From Paractinoplanes pyxinae (GTDB lineage: Bacteria > Actinomycetota > Actinomycetes > Mycobacteriales > Micromonosporaceae): 64,000 nt of DNA. Location: NCBI RefSeq assembly GCF_026626335.1, contig NZ_JAPNTZ010000029.1, positions 1 to 64,000 on the forward strand, given 5' to 3'. Within the stretch, counting starts at the first letter, position 1. Each line of letters starts with the position of its first letter. Shown here in pieces: positions 1 to 7,003 of the stretch. The position numbers and the translations under genes were made by a program. The notes beneath the pieces are model-generated. The model did no database searches, had not been told where the DNA came from, and was given only the letters and a program-made list of their open reading frames with translations.

Positions 1-51
1 CCAGCCAAGCTCAAGCAGTTACGCCTTTCCATCTCCCCAGGCGGTTGGGGT

Positions 52-68
52 CTGGGGCGAAGCCCCAG
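52..68 (-). terminator. Hairpin terminator of the S51 peptidase gene
   Basis: CTGGGGC-GAA-GCCCCAG is a perfect 7-bp stem with a 3-nt loop. It lies 4 bp beyond the stop codon of the minus-strand gene that ends at 73. There is no T tract, which is usual for actinomycete terminators. Confidence 0.6.
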
Positions 69-72
69 GGTC

Positions 73-720
73 TTAGCCCCGAAAGGCAGCGCCGTCGAAC
101 AGCTTCCAAGTGCCTTCGGAGACAACCGACACCACCCCGTCGACGACCTGGAGCGCCGACTGAGCATCCAAGGCGTACCCCGGGTGCTCAATGCCGGCGG
201 CCCATTGCTCGGCTGCGGCCAGGGAGCGGTACTCGGGATAGTCGGTGTCGTTGAGGTGGGGGAAGATGCCGAAGTCGACGACGCCGAGGCCGCCGTCGGC
301 TTCGGGGGTCAGCACCACGCTTCCGGCGCTCAACCCCACGTAAACCGTCTCGTGGAGGGACGGCAGAACCTCCGCCAAGCCCGACTCCCGCATCCAGCGG
401 GCCAGATAGGCCGTATCCCCGCCGTTGACCAGCAGAACGTCGGCCTCACGCACCCAGGAAACCCACCGGTCGCGATCGATGCTGGGCAAGGCGGTGAGTT
501 CCAAGGTCCCCATCGACTTCCAGCCCAGGCCGACCATGGGGCCGTCCGCCTGGCCGCTGGCGAAACGCCATGGGCCGCCCGGCTCGCCGTACGGCCCGCC
601 GTAGCCGGCGGTGGGGATGCAGAGGGCGTCGGACTCCTCGATGGGCTTGCCCAGCAGCTCGATCAGGGCCGCTCGGATGCTCGGGTTTCGCACACCGGAG
701 TCGGTCAGAAGTAGCTTCAT
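73..720 (-). CDS. Peptidase E-like (S51 family) serine hydrolase
   Basis: This 215-aa cytosolic protein has the type 1 glutamine-amidotransferase-like fold of the S51 peptidases (dipeptidase E, cyanophycinase relatives). The nucleophile elbow GLSAGS is visible around residue 136 and is preceded by the VNGGDTAYL segment typical of the family. I chose the ATG at 720 because the protein then starts MKLLLTDSG, the usual first beta strand. Upstream sequence in the same frame is antisense to the kinase gene. It lies 35 bp downstream of the APH-fold kinase on the same strand and may be co-transcribed. The natural substrate is unknown; aspartyl dipeptide hydrolysis is a family guess. Confidence 0.8.
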   Translation of the reverse strand: MKLLLTDSGVRNPSIRAALIELLGKPIEESDALCIPTAGYGGPYGEPGGPWRFASGQADGPMVGLGWKSMGTLELTALPSIDRDRWVSWVREADVLLVNGGDTAYLARWMRESGLAEVLPSLHETVYVGLSAGSVVLTPEADGGLGVVDFGIFPHLNDTDYPEYRSLAAAEQWAAGIEHPGYALDAQSALQVVDGVVSVVSEGTWKLFDGAAFRG

Positions 721-755
721 CGTGCCCCCGCGCTGAAGTAGACAAGGGCGCGAAG

Positions 756-1637
756 CTAGCACAGGTTCAGCGCGGCCAGCCGTCGCGCCAGGTCGTCGAT
801 CCACTCGGACTGTGAGCGGCCGTCCGGCAGGGGAACGCCGGCTCGGGTGCGCCAGATGAGGTCGTCCAGCACCGTACGCACGTGCCAGGCCATCACTCGG
901 GCGATGTCCAACCGCGAGGCGGTCAGCTGCTCGTACTGGGCCACCACGTCGAGGAACAGCTCGACACCGCAGTCGCCCGGCAGGCAGCGCAGGTCGAACT
1001 CCGGCTCGCCGGTGCCGACTGTTTCGAGGTCGACGATCAGGCGCAGCCGGCCGCCGTTCCACAGGTGGTTGTCGCCGTGGAAGTCGCCGTGCACCAGCGC
1101 TTTCCGGCCCGGCGTGGCCAGCACTTCGTCTGCCCACTCGCACCACGTCTGCGCTTGGCCGAGGTGTCGAGCGTCCGGTGCGTCCACGGCTCGGGCCGGC
1201 AGAGGGCTGATCGTCCGGGAAACCGTACGGAGCAATGAGGGGTGGTGAAGTTGGGCGAGAACCGAAGCGAGATCATGGGCGACCGTGGAGCGGTCGGAAG
1301 GGCCGATGTGGCGGCGCATGGCAAAGAAAGTGTCGGCCGGGACGTAGCGCAGGATCACCATCGGCGGCTCATGGGAGGCGGCGACCAGCTCGGGCAGCGG
1401 CAGGTGGGGCGCGGCCGCGTGCAACGCCTCGAGGACCCGTGCCTGGTAGTGAATGCGCTCGGCGGCCGGGGCCGACCACGCGAACTTGACGACGAAACGG
1501 TCGTCGACGACGGCGCTGGCCGCGCACCACTCCGGGTCGTCGCTCGGCTCGAGGCCGCGCGGCACGATCGTCCCGTCGGCCAGCGCGGGCGCCACCACGC
1601 GCAGCCGAGCGCGAAGCGCGTCCAAGGTTGGCGTCAT
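756..1637 (-). CDS. Aminoglycoside phosphotransferase (APH)-fold small-molecule kinase
   Basis: This is a 293-aa protein of the APH/choline kinase superfamily. The catalytic loop VHGDFHGDNHLW near residue 190 contains the Brenner-type HGD and the metal-binding Asn. The following IVDLE occupies the position of the DFD/DxD magnesium motif. Family members phosphorylate aminoglycosides, macrolides, homoserine or sugars, and nothing here fixes the substrate. The start codon (ATG 1637) is 17 bp from the divergent VanZ gene start, so the two promoters must overlap each other or the coding starts. Resistance should not be assumed from the fold alone. Confidence 0.8.
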   Translation of the reverse strand: MTPTLDALRARLRVVAPALADGTIVPRGLEPSDDPEWCAASAVVDDRFVVKFAWSAPAAERIHYQARVLEALHAAAPHLPLPELVAASHEPPMVILRYVPADTFFAMRRHIGPSDRSTVAHDLASVLAQLHHPSLLRTVSRTISPLPARAVDAPDARHLGQAQTWCEWADEVLATPGRKALVHGDFHGDNHLWNGGRLRLIVDLETVGTGEPEFDLRCLPGDCGVELFLDVVAQYEQLTASRLDIARVMAWHVRTVLDDLIWRTRAGVPLPDGRSQSEWIDDLARRLAALNLC

Positions 1638-1654
1638 ATGCGCACCATGGTGTC

Positions 1655-2161
1655 ATGATCAGCGACGTTGTGGTCGTCACGGTGGCCGCGTTGCCGGTGG
1701 CCGTGCTGGTGGTCTGGGCGCTGGCCCGTCGTCGTGGGGGCTCCGGGCCGGCGTGGCGGCAGTCGCTGGCCGAGGTGGGCGTCGTTTACGGTACGGCGCC
1801 TTGGATCTGGATGATTCTCACGCCTGGTCCGGGCGACGACGTACGCGTCAATGTGGTGCCGTTGCGCGATCTGGCCGACGTCCTGTCCGGCGGAGTATGG
1901 ACGGCGACCGTGCAGATCGTGGGGAACCTGTTGGTGTTCGCGGCGCTCGGGTTCTTCGGGCCGATCCGGTTCGCCGCGCTGGGCTCGGTGCTGCGGATGC
2001 TGGCGCTGGCGGCCGGGCTGTCAGTTCTGGTGGAGGTCGCGCAGTACGTCCTGCGGCTCGGCCGGGTGTCCTCTGTGGATGACGTGCTGCTCAACGCAGC
2101 GGGTGCCGGGCTGGCCGTGCTGTTGTCGCGCCGGTGGGTCACTCACGGCCGCGCCACGTAG
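1655..2161 (+). CDS. VanZ-family membrane protein (paralogue 1)
   Basis: This 168-aa integral membrane protein has an N-terminal helix (residues 1-20) and a VanZ-type core. The core contains VPLRDLAD, the helix GNLLVFAALGFFGPIRF, and the C-terminal SSVDDVLLNAAGAGLAVLL. VanZ proteins give low-level teicoplanin or lipoglycopeptide tolerance in some bacteria by an unsettled mechanism. The GFFxPIRFAAL and VSSVDDVLxN segments match the second VanZ gene at 63250-63858 almost word for word, so the two are paralogues. I start at ATG 1655 because the two upstream in-frame candidates overlap the divergent kinase. Its 3' end overlaps the convergent VOC gene by 23 bp. Confidence 0.8.
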   Translation: MISDVVVVTVAALPVAVLVVWALARRRGGSGPAWRQSLAEVGVVYGTAPWIWMILTPGPGDDVRVNVVPLRDLADVLSGGVWTATVQIVGNLLVFAALGFFGPIRFAALGSVLRMLALAAGLSVLVEVAQYVLRLGRVSSVDDVLLNAAGAGLAVLLSRRWVTHGRAT

Positions 2162-2753
2162 CTATGCAGGCCTCGTTGCCCTCGGGGTCGGCCAGCGTCC
2201 ACCATTTGGGCGCGTGGGCGTCCGAGACCAGGTGGCCGCCGGCGGCCAAGGCCGCGGCGACGCGGGCTTCGGCCTGCTCGTGCGGGACGGCGATGTCGAT
2301 GTGGATGCGGTTGCGCTGCGGGCGCGGTACGTCCATCGGCTGGAAGTCGAAGCCGGGGCCCCGGCCGTGCGGGTCACCCGCGAAGTCGTCGCCGATCTGC
2401 CGGTAACCCAGCACCGCGCACCAGAACGGCAGCACCTCGGGGATGGCCAGCGCGTCGGTCATCACGTTGATCACCTGGACGGCGGACGGGTCGGAGGTGA
2501 GTCCCAGCTCGGCTGCCGCGGCCGAGATGCGCCGGGCCAGGGCGACGTCCCGGCTGGTCAAGGTCACTGTCACGCCGTTCTGCCGCAGGTCGACGCGTGG
2601 AGCCGGATCAGTGTCCAGGGCGGCGACGGCTGCGGCCAGCGGGACACCCTGCGCCAATGATTCCGTACGGAAATGGGCCGAGACGAGGTAGTAGAGGACG
2701 CGCCAGTCGTCGACCCCGTCGGCGGAATGGAACTGCGAGGGAGTGAGCGGCAT
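2139..2753 (-). CDS. Pterin-carbinolamine-dehydratase-like / VOC (glyoxalase) fusion protein
   Basis: This 204-aa two-domain protein has an N-terminal half (residues about 8-90) that resembles pterin-4a-carbinolamine dehydratase: DWRVLYYLVSAHFRT, then a VDLRQNGVTVTL strand and SRDVALARRIS. Residues about 95-204 form a glyoxalase/VOC module with HIDIAVP and the C-terminal WWTLADPEGNEACI. The typical dehydratase His-His pair is not obvious, so the N-terminal domain may only bind. Start ATG 2753 shares one base with the stop of the upstream F420-type gene (TGATG), which indicates translational coupling. The substrate is unknown. Confidence 0.65.
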   Translation of the reverse strand: MPLTPSQFHSADGVDDWRVLYYLVSAHFRTESLAQGVPLAAAVAALDTDPAPRVDLRQNGVTVTLTSRDVALARRISAAAAELGLTSDPSAVQVINVMTDALAIPEVLPFWCAVLGYRQIGDDFAGDPHGRGPGFDFQPMDVPRPQRNRIHIDIAVPHEQAEARVAAALAAGGHLVSDAHAPKWWTLADPEGNEACIATWRGRE

Positions 2754-3163
2754 CAGTGCTCGGCTTTTCGCGACTCGTACCAGACGTCGCCGACCGGTTC
2801 GCCCGCCATGTTCCAGCTCCACGAGACCGTCGGCACGATGCGGACGTAGAACCCCGGACCGACGCGGCCGATCCGCTCGACGGGCGAGCCGGCCCGGCCG
2901 TACACGCGAATTCCCCGCGCGATGAACGGGTCGAACGAGACCATGTCGTCGACGACGAGCGCCACGCGGCCACGGCCGGCGCTGACATTCGTGAACTTGC
3001 GGGTCCTGAGGACGGTTTCGCCGGATCCCCCGACCCAGAAGACCGACCCGTCGAACTCGTACGCGACCGGGACGACATCCGGCTGGTTCTCGGCGCCCAC
3101 AGTGGCCAGGCGGGCCAGCGGCTGGGAGGTCAGGTAGGCGATTTCTTCATCGGTGAAGGCCAT
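2753..3163 (-). CDS. PPOX-class F420-dependent oxidoreductase
   Basis: This is a 136-aa split-beta-barrel flavin/deazaflavin protein of the Rv1155/PPOX superfamily. It starts MAFTDEEIAYLTSQPLARLATV and continues with QPDVVPVAYEFDGSVFWVGG, the usual cofactor-binding strand pair. The length is normal for single-domain members. Relatives use coenzyme F420 to reduce biliverdin or other conjugated substrates; the cofactor is inferred from actinobacterial context and not from a unique residue. It is translationally coupled to the downstream dehydratase/VOC fusion and separated by 18 bp from the flavin reductase upstream, so the three probably form one transcript. Confidence 0.8.
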   Translation of the reverse strand: MAFTDEEIAYLTSQPLARLATVGAENQPDVVPVAYEFDGSVFWVGGSGETVLRTRKFTNVSAGRGRVALVVDDMVSFDPFIARGIRVYGRAGSPVERIGRVGPGFYVRIVPTVSWSWNMAGEPVGDVWYESRKAEH

Positions 3164-3181
3164 GCCGTCGGACGGTATCAG

Positions 3182-3637
3182 TCACACGGTCTCGATGTAG
3201 GCGCGGTTGTGATAGACGAGGTGGCCGGTGGACGGGCCCAGCAGGACGTCGTCGACCTGGGCGATGACGAGCGTTGACGTGCCGACCGGGACACGGTCGA
3301 GGGGGACGCCGCGCAGGGAGGCCAGCGCGGTGGTCAGGATCGGCTCGCCGGTGGGCAGATAGTCCCAGGCCTGGTCGGGGGTGAAGCGGGGGCCGCCGCC
3401 GGCCGAGAAGGCTTCGGCCAGGGCGACCGCGCCCGGGCCGAGCAGATTGACGACGAAGCTGGGAGCTTCGAGGATCGCGCGGGCCGACGAGGACGCCATC
3501 ACCGAGAACGACAGCGCGGGCGGATCGGCCGAGACCGAGGCGACGCTGGAGGCGGTCAGGCCGACCGGGCCGGCCGCGGTGATGATGGCGACGCCGGTGG
3601 GGTATCGGCGGAACGCCGCTTTGAACTGCTCGTGCAC
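3182..3637 (-). CDS. Flavin reductase family (FMN-binding split barrel) protein
   Basis: This 151-aa protein has the flavin-reductase fold: RRYPTGVAIITA, then GLTASSVASVSADPPALSFSV, then the SPSFVVNLL-like strand at residues 60-70. Such proteins reduce FMN/FAD with NAD(P)H for two-component monooxygenases, or act alone. The start is GTG 3637. A -10-like TACGGT ends 6 bp before it, so translation is probably leaderless. No partner oxygenase is adjacent. The downstream F420-type and VOC genes suggest a small redox operon. Confidence 0.75.
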   Translation of the reverse strand: MHEQFKAAFRRYPTGVAIITAAGPVGLTASSVASVSADPPALSFSVMASSSARAILEAPSFVVNLLGPGAVALAEAFSAGGGPRFTPDQAWDYLPTGEPILTTALASLRGVPLDRVPVGTSTLVIAQVDDVLLGPSTGHLVYHNRAYIETV

Positions 3638-3643
3638 GCAGCG

Positions 3644-3674
3644 ACCGTAAAACGTGAACCTGACTTCAAGTCAA
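3644..3674 (-). promoter_or_regulatory. Promoter with 19-bp spacer and palindrome, MerR-type layout, before the flavin reductase
   Basis: On the minus strand TTGACT (3669-3674) is followed after exactly 19 bp by TACGGT (3644-3649), which lies 6 bp before the GTG start of the flavin reductase. A perfect palindrome TGACTT-C-AAGTCA spans 3661-3673 across the -35 and the spacer. A long 19-bp spacer with dyad symmetry is the classic layout of promoters activated by MerR-family regulators. No MerR gene is nearby, so this is inference. Confidence 0.4.
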
Positions 3675-4580
3675 GTTGTGCAGCAGGGCGATGGTCAGCA
3701 GGGCGGGCGCGCAGGCGAGCGTCGACAGGAAGATGGCATCGCGGGCCAGCAGCAGGGCTGTGCCGAAACTCTGGGCGTACAGGAAAATGTTTTGCGCGGT
3801 CGGCAGGGCGGCCAAGACCGTTACCGCGTACGTCTGGGTCGGCGTCAGCCGCAGGCCGAGTGCCAGCAGGAAAGCGATCAGCGGCATGACGGCGGTCTTC
3901 AGCACGACGGCGGCCACGATCGGCAGGCGGTCGGGGCCGGGCTCGAGGACGCGGCGGCCCGAGAGCGACATGCCGAAAACCAGCAGGACGACAGGTACGG
4001 CGGCCTGGCCGATCGCCGTGATCGGTTCGGCCAGCACGCTGGGCAATCGGATGCCGGTCACGGCGACCGCGACACCCAGAGCGACCGCCACGGTGAGTGG
4101 CACGCGGAAGGGCGCGGTGAGTGACGTACGCCAGGAGGTGTGACCGGTCGTGACGAACTGCAGCACGGTCAGCGCGACCGGCGTAATGATCAGCAGCTGC
4201 AGCATGACGATCGGCACGACCAGCGCGGTGTCGCGCAGGACGTAGGTCGCGACCGGCACCCCGATGTACGTCGCATTGGTGTAGCCGGCGGCCAGTGCCC
4301 CGACGATCCGCGTGCCCGGGTCGCGGCCCCGGGTGGTCAGCGCGTGCAGCCCGAAACAGAGCAGGGCCGCCGCGGTCGACACGATCAGCGGCTGGGTGAA
4401 CAGCGCGCCCGGGTCGGAGGCGGCGGCCCCCTGAAAGATCAGGCAGGGCGTCAGGATCAAGTACGCGAGGCGCCCGCCGACCGCCTGCGTCTCGGCCGGC
4501 AGCCGGCCCCAGCGCCCGGCCACCCACCCCACCAGCACGATCACGCCGATGACGGCGAAGCCGGACAGCGCCGAGATCAC
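3666..4580 (-). CDS. AEC-family (auxin efflux carrier-like) permease
   Basis: This 304-aa, highly hydrophobic protein has about ten predicted membrane helices. It starts MISALSGFAVIGVIVLVGWVAG and has the TPCLIFQGAA segment after helix 2, as in bacterial AEC transporters. Bacterial members export organic acids, amino acids or siderophores; the substrate cannot be read here. The stop codon lies inside the palindromic promoter region of the flavin reductase. The gene therefore belongs upstream of that promoter on the same strand and may be transcribed separately. Confidence 0.8.
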   Translation of the reverse strand: MISALSGFAVIGVIVLVGWVAGRWGRLPAETQAVGGRLAYLILTPCLIFQGAAASDPGALFTQPLIVSTAAALLCFGLHALTTRGRDPGTRIVGALAAGYTNATYIGVPVATYVLRDTALVVPIVMLQLLIITPVALTVLQFVTTGHTSWRTSLTAPFRVPLTVAVALGVAVAVTGIRLPSVLAEPITAIGQAAVPVVLLVFGMSLSGRRVLEPGPDRLPIVAAVVLKTAVMPLIAFLLALGLRLTPTQTYAVTVLAALPTAQNIFLYAQSFGTALLLARDAIFLSTLACAPALLTIALLHNLT

Positions 4581-4661
4581 GTGACCTGACGTTACGGCAC
4601 GCCCGGCGACCCGGCCCGGCGCCCGGTTCCGGGATGTCGCCGCGCAGGGCCGCGGTTCATG

Positions 4662-5141
4662 TCAGGGGCGCGGGGCGCCCAGCTCGCGCTCGATCGCGCC
4701 CACCAGTTCGGGGTCGTCGGGGGTGACGCCCGGCGCGAAGCGGGCCGCCGGCTCGCCCGTACGGGAAATGAGGAACTTCTCGAAATTCCACTGCACGTCC
4801 TGGTCGCCGGCGAGGGCGGCGTACAGCGGGTGCCGGTCGGCGCCGAGGACGGTGATCTTCGAGAACATCGGGAACTCGACGCCATACGTGCTGCGGCAGA
4901 ACTCGGCGATCTCGTCGTCGGAGCCCGGCTCCTGCCCGGCGAAGTCGTTGGCCGGGAAGCCGAGCACGGCGAAGCCCTGGTCGCGGTACTGCTCGTGCAG
5001 CTTCTCGAGCCCGTCGTACTGCGGGGTGAGCCCGCACTTCGAGGCCACGTTCACCACCAGCAGCACCTGGCCGGCGTAGTCGCCGAGCGAGCTGGTGCCG
5101 CCCGAGATGGTGGTCAGCGGAATGTCCTGGATCGCCGTCAT
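4662..5141 (-). CDS. Glutathione peroxidase family (thioredoxin-dependent Cys-GPx)
   Basis: This is a 159-aa thioredoxin-fold peroxidase. The peroxidatic cysteine is Cys36 in NVASKCGLTPQY. The partner residues of the GPx tetrad are seen in GFPANDF and VQWNFEKFL (Gln, Trp and Asn). It has Cys, not selenocysteine. Actinomycetes lack glutathione, so bacterial Cys-GPx of this type most likely use thioredoxin or mycothiol-linked reductants. The start is ATG 5141, and SSLGDYAGQVLLVVNVAS follows as expected. It is divergent from the radical SAM gene across a 48-bp repeat array. Confidence 0.9.
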   Translation of the reverse strand: MTAIQDIPLTTISGGTSSLGDYAGQVLLVVNVASKCGLTPQYDGLEKLHEQYRDQGFAVLGFPANDFAGQEPGSDDEIAEFCRSTYGVEFPMFSKITVLGADRHPLYAALAGDQDVQWNFEKFLISRTGEPAARFAPGVTPDDPELVGAIERELGAPRP

Positions 5142-5184
5142 CGCTCTGCCGCTCCTCTAGATCGTGGCCGTGTTCATCTTGCCC

Positions 5185-5378
5185 CACCACGGCCGGACCC
5201 AGTCGCCGGCCGGCCCGAACAATGGGGCGCTCCACCACGGCCGGGCCCAGTCGCGGGCCGTCCCGAACAATGCGGCACCCCGACACGGCCGGGGCCAGTC
5301 GCCGGCCGTCCCGAACAATGCGGCACCCCGACACGGCCGGGGCCAGTCGCCGGCCCGTCCCGAACAATGCGGCGCGGA
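5185..5378. repeat. 48-bp tandem repeat array, four copies
   Basis: Four near-identical 48-bp units, in register at 5188, 5236, 5284 and 5332, share CACGGCCGG, then CCAGTCGC, then CCCGAACAATG. The period is a multiple of three, so the array reads through as an open frame continuous with the radical SAM gene, but its 16-residue translation looks non-natural. It fills most of the 272-bp divergent space between the peroxidase and the radical SAM gene and must hold or displace their promoters. Confidence 0.85.
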
Positions 5379-5413
5379 CGGTACATCCGCCCTGGCCGGG
5401 GTACTGGCCGGGG

Positions 5414-6586
5414 GTGACCGACTTGGACGTGCCCCTGGCTCTCGACGATCCGGCCGCGCCGCACAGCGCCAGCGGCGAGAAGGTGCCCACGCATGATCTC
5501 AGCGAGGTCGCCCCGCCCGCCCGTCCCGGCCGGCGCTGGATGCCGAAGCGGGTGGTGGCCACCCCGCCCGCGTACGACCATCCCCATGGGCTCCGCATCA
5601 TCGCGCGCGTGGAGGCGTACGGGATCGAGGTCGAAAGACTCAAGTCGGCGCGCCTCACCGACATCCGGGGCGAGAACGACCGTCAGACGTACGCGCGGGC
5701 CAAGTCGACGATGGCGATCGTGGTCAGCCCGCCCTCGCGCCGGAAGCTGCAACCGATTGCACCCAGCGCGGACTGGCGTTTCGACCTGGCCGAGGGCTGC
5801 CCCGCGCACTGCCAGTACTGCTATCTGGCCGGGTCGCTCTCGGGCCCGCCGGTCACCCGCGTCTACGCCGACCTCGACGAAATTCTCGACAACCTTCCCG
5901 CGTACGTCGGAAAGGGCACCATCACGTCTCGGCGCGCAGCCCGGCGGGACGAGGGGACGACGTTCGAGGCGTCCTGCTACACGGATCCGCTCGCCTTGGA
6001 CCACCTGACCGGCAGCTGGCAGCGCGCGGTGGAGCACTTCGGCGCCTGGGACGCCCCGGTTCAGCTTCGCTGGACGACCAAGTTCGGCGACGTCGGCAGC
6101 TTTGTCGGACTGTCACACAATGGCCGGACGCGGGTCCGGTTCAGCGTGAACTGCCTGCCCGTGACGACGCGGATGGAAGGCGGGACAAGCCCGCTGGCCG
6201 ACCGCCTGGCCGCGCTGCGCAAGCTGGCCCTGGACGGCTACCCGGTCGGGCTGACGATCGCGCCGATCATGACGGTCGAGAACTGGCGTGAGCATTACGG
6301 AGAACTGCTGGCGGCCGTGGCTGACGCGGTCGACGGCGTACCGGACCTGGATCTGACGGCCGAGCTGATCACGCACCGCTTCACGCCGGGCAGCAAAGAG
6401 GTGCTGCTCGGCTGGTATCCGCGCACCCGGCTCGAGATGGACGAGGAATCGCGCACCCGCAAGCACGGGAAGTTCGGCGCGGTGAAGTACGTCTACCCGG
6501 CCGATGTGATGGCCGAGCTGCGCGGCTGGTTCGAGCAAGAGATCGCCGCGCAGCTGCCGGCCTGCCGGATCTTGTACTGGACGTAG
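5414..6586 (+). CDS. Spore photoproduct lyase-like radical SAM protein
   Basis: This 390-aa radical SAM enzyme carries the cluster motif CPAHCQYC (Cys129, Cys133, Cys136; CX3CX2C). That spacing, together with the downstream FEASCYTDPLALDHLTG and a C-terminal ILYW, matches the spore photoproduct lyase family found in actinobacteria. True SPL repairs the spore photoproduct thymine dimer using SAM. Activity of the actinobacterial branch is less certain. I chose GTG 5414 because sequence upstream in frame is the 48-bp repeat array. The ribosome site is weak. It faces a small minus-strand gene only 3 bp from its stop. Confidence 0.75.
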   Translation: MTDLDVPLALDDPAAPHSASGEKVPTHDLSEVAPPARPGRRWMPKRVVATPPAYDHPHGLRIIARVEAYGIEVERLKSARLTDIRGENDRQTYARAKSTMAIVVSPPSRRKLQPIAPSADWRFDLAEGCPAHCQYCYLAGSLSGPPVTRVYADLDEILDNLPAYVGKGTITSRRAARRDEGTTFEASCYTDPLALDHLTGSWQRAVEHFGAWDAPVQLRWTTKFGDVGSFVGLSHNGRTRVRFSVNCLPVTTRMEGGTSPLADRLAALRKLALDGYPVGLTIAPIMTVENWREHYGELLAAVADAVDGVPDLDLTAELITHRFTPGSKEVLLGWYPRTRLEMDEESRTRKHGKFGAVKYVYPADVMAELRGWFEQEIAAQLPACRILYWT

Positions 6587-6589
6587 GCG

Positions 6590-6769
6590 TTACTCGCGGC
6601 GCGGGGTGTCGGGGCCGCTGGGGCCGGGGACGTCGCCGGGCAGGCCGGAGTCGTCCGGGTGGTGTTCCGGGATGCGGCCCGGCTGGGGCTTCTCGCCGCG
6701 GTCGGGCAGGTCGGTGAGGTCGATCGGGCGTTCGAAATCGGGCTGGTCGTTCGATTGGCGGGAACTCAT
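6590..6769 (-). CDS. Small hydrophilic proline/acid-rich protein
   Basis: This is a 59-residue protein rich in Pro, Asp, Glu and Gly with no hydrophobic core, probably disordered. It contains ERPIDLTDLPDRGEKPQPGR and many PDD/PGD turns. The start ATG 6769 has a strong AAGGAGG-type ribosome site 7 bp upstream, which is the main evidence that it is real. It ends 3 bp from the convergent radical SAM gene and is divergent from the pectate lyase. No function is recognised. Confidence 0.6.
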   Translation of the reverse strand: MSSRQSNDQPDFERPIDLTDLPDRGEKPQPGRIPEHHPDDSGLPGDVPGPSGPDTPRRE

Positions 6770-6833
6770 CTCAGCCTCCTTCGTCGGTCTGTCGTGATAC
6801 CCGAATTCTGACCAGTCATGCGAATGCAAACAC

Positions 6834-6847
6834 TGCAAACGCTTGCT
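6834..6847. promoter_or_regulatory. LacI-family-type operator 1 upstream of pectate lyase
   Basis: TGCAAACGCTTGCT matches the LacI/GalR-type consensus TGNAANCGNTTNCA at every specified position except the last. It sits 157 bp before the pectate lyase start. It probably binds a sugar-responsive LacI-type repressor encoded elsewhere (inference). Confidence 0.5.
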
Positions 6848-6879
6848 GTTCACATTCACACCCTTCTATCCTCGGCGCA

Positions 6880-6893
6880 GGTAAGCGCTTTCC
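6880..6893. promoter_or_regulatory. LacI-family-type operator 2 upstream of pectate lyase
   Basis: GGTAAGCGCTTTCC has a perfect AAGCGCTT core and near-symmetric flanks, the usual look of LacI-type operators at actinomycete glycosidase genes. It lies 46 bp downstream of operator 1, start to start, and 110 bp before the coding start. Confidence 0.5.
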
Positions 6894-7003
6894 TGCAGAC
6901 GAATCGCCGAGTCGGCGTGGGTGGCCGATCCACGGCCCGGACGGTCGTGGATCCGAGACAACGGTTCGTCCTGGCAGCCCCGGTATGCGACAAGGAGCGA
7001 ACC

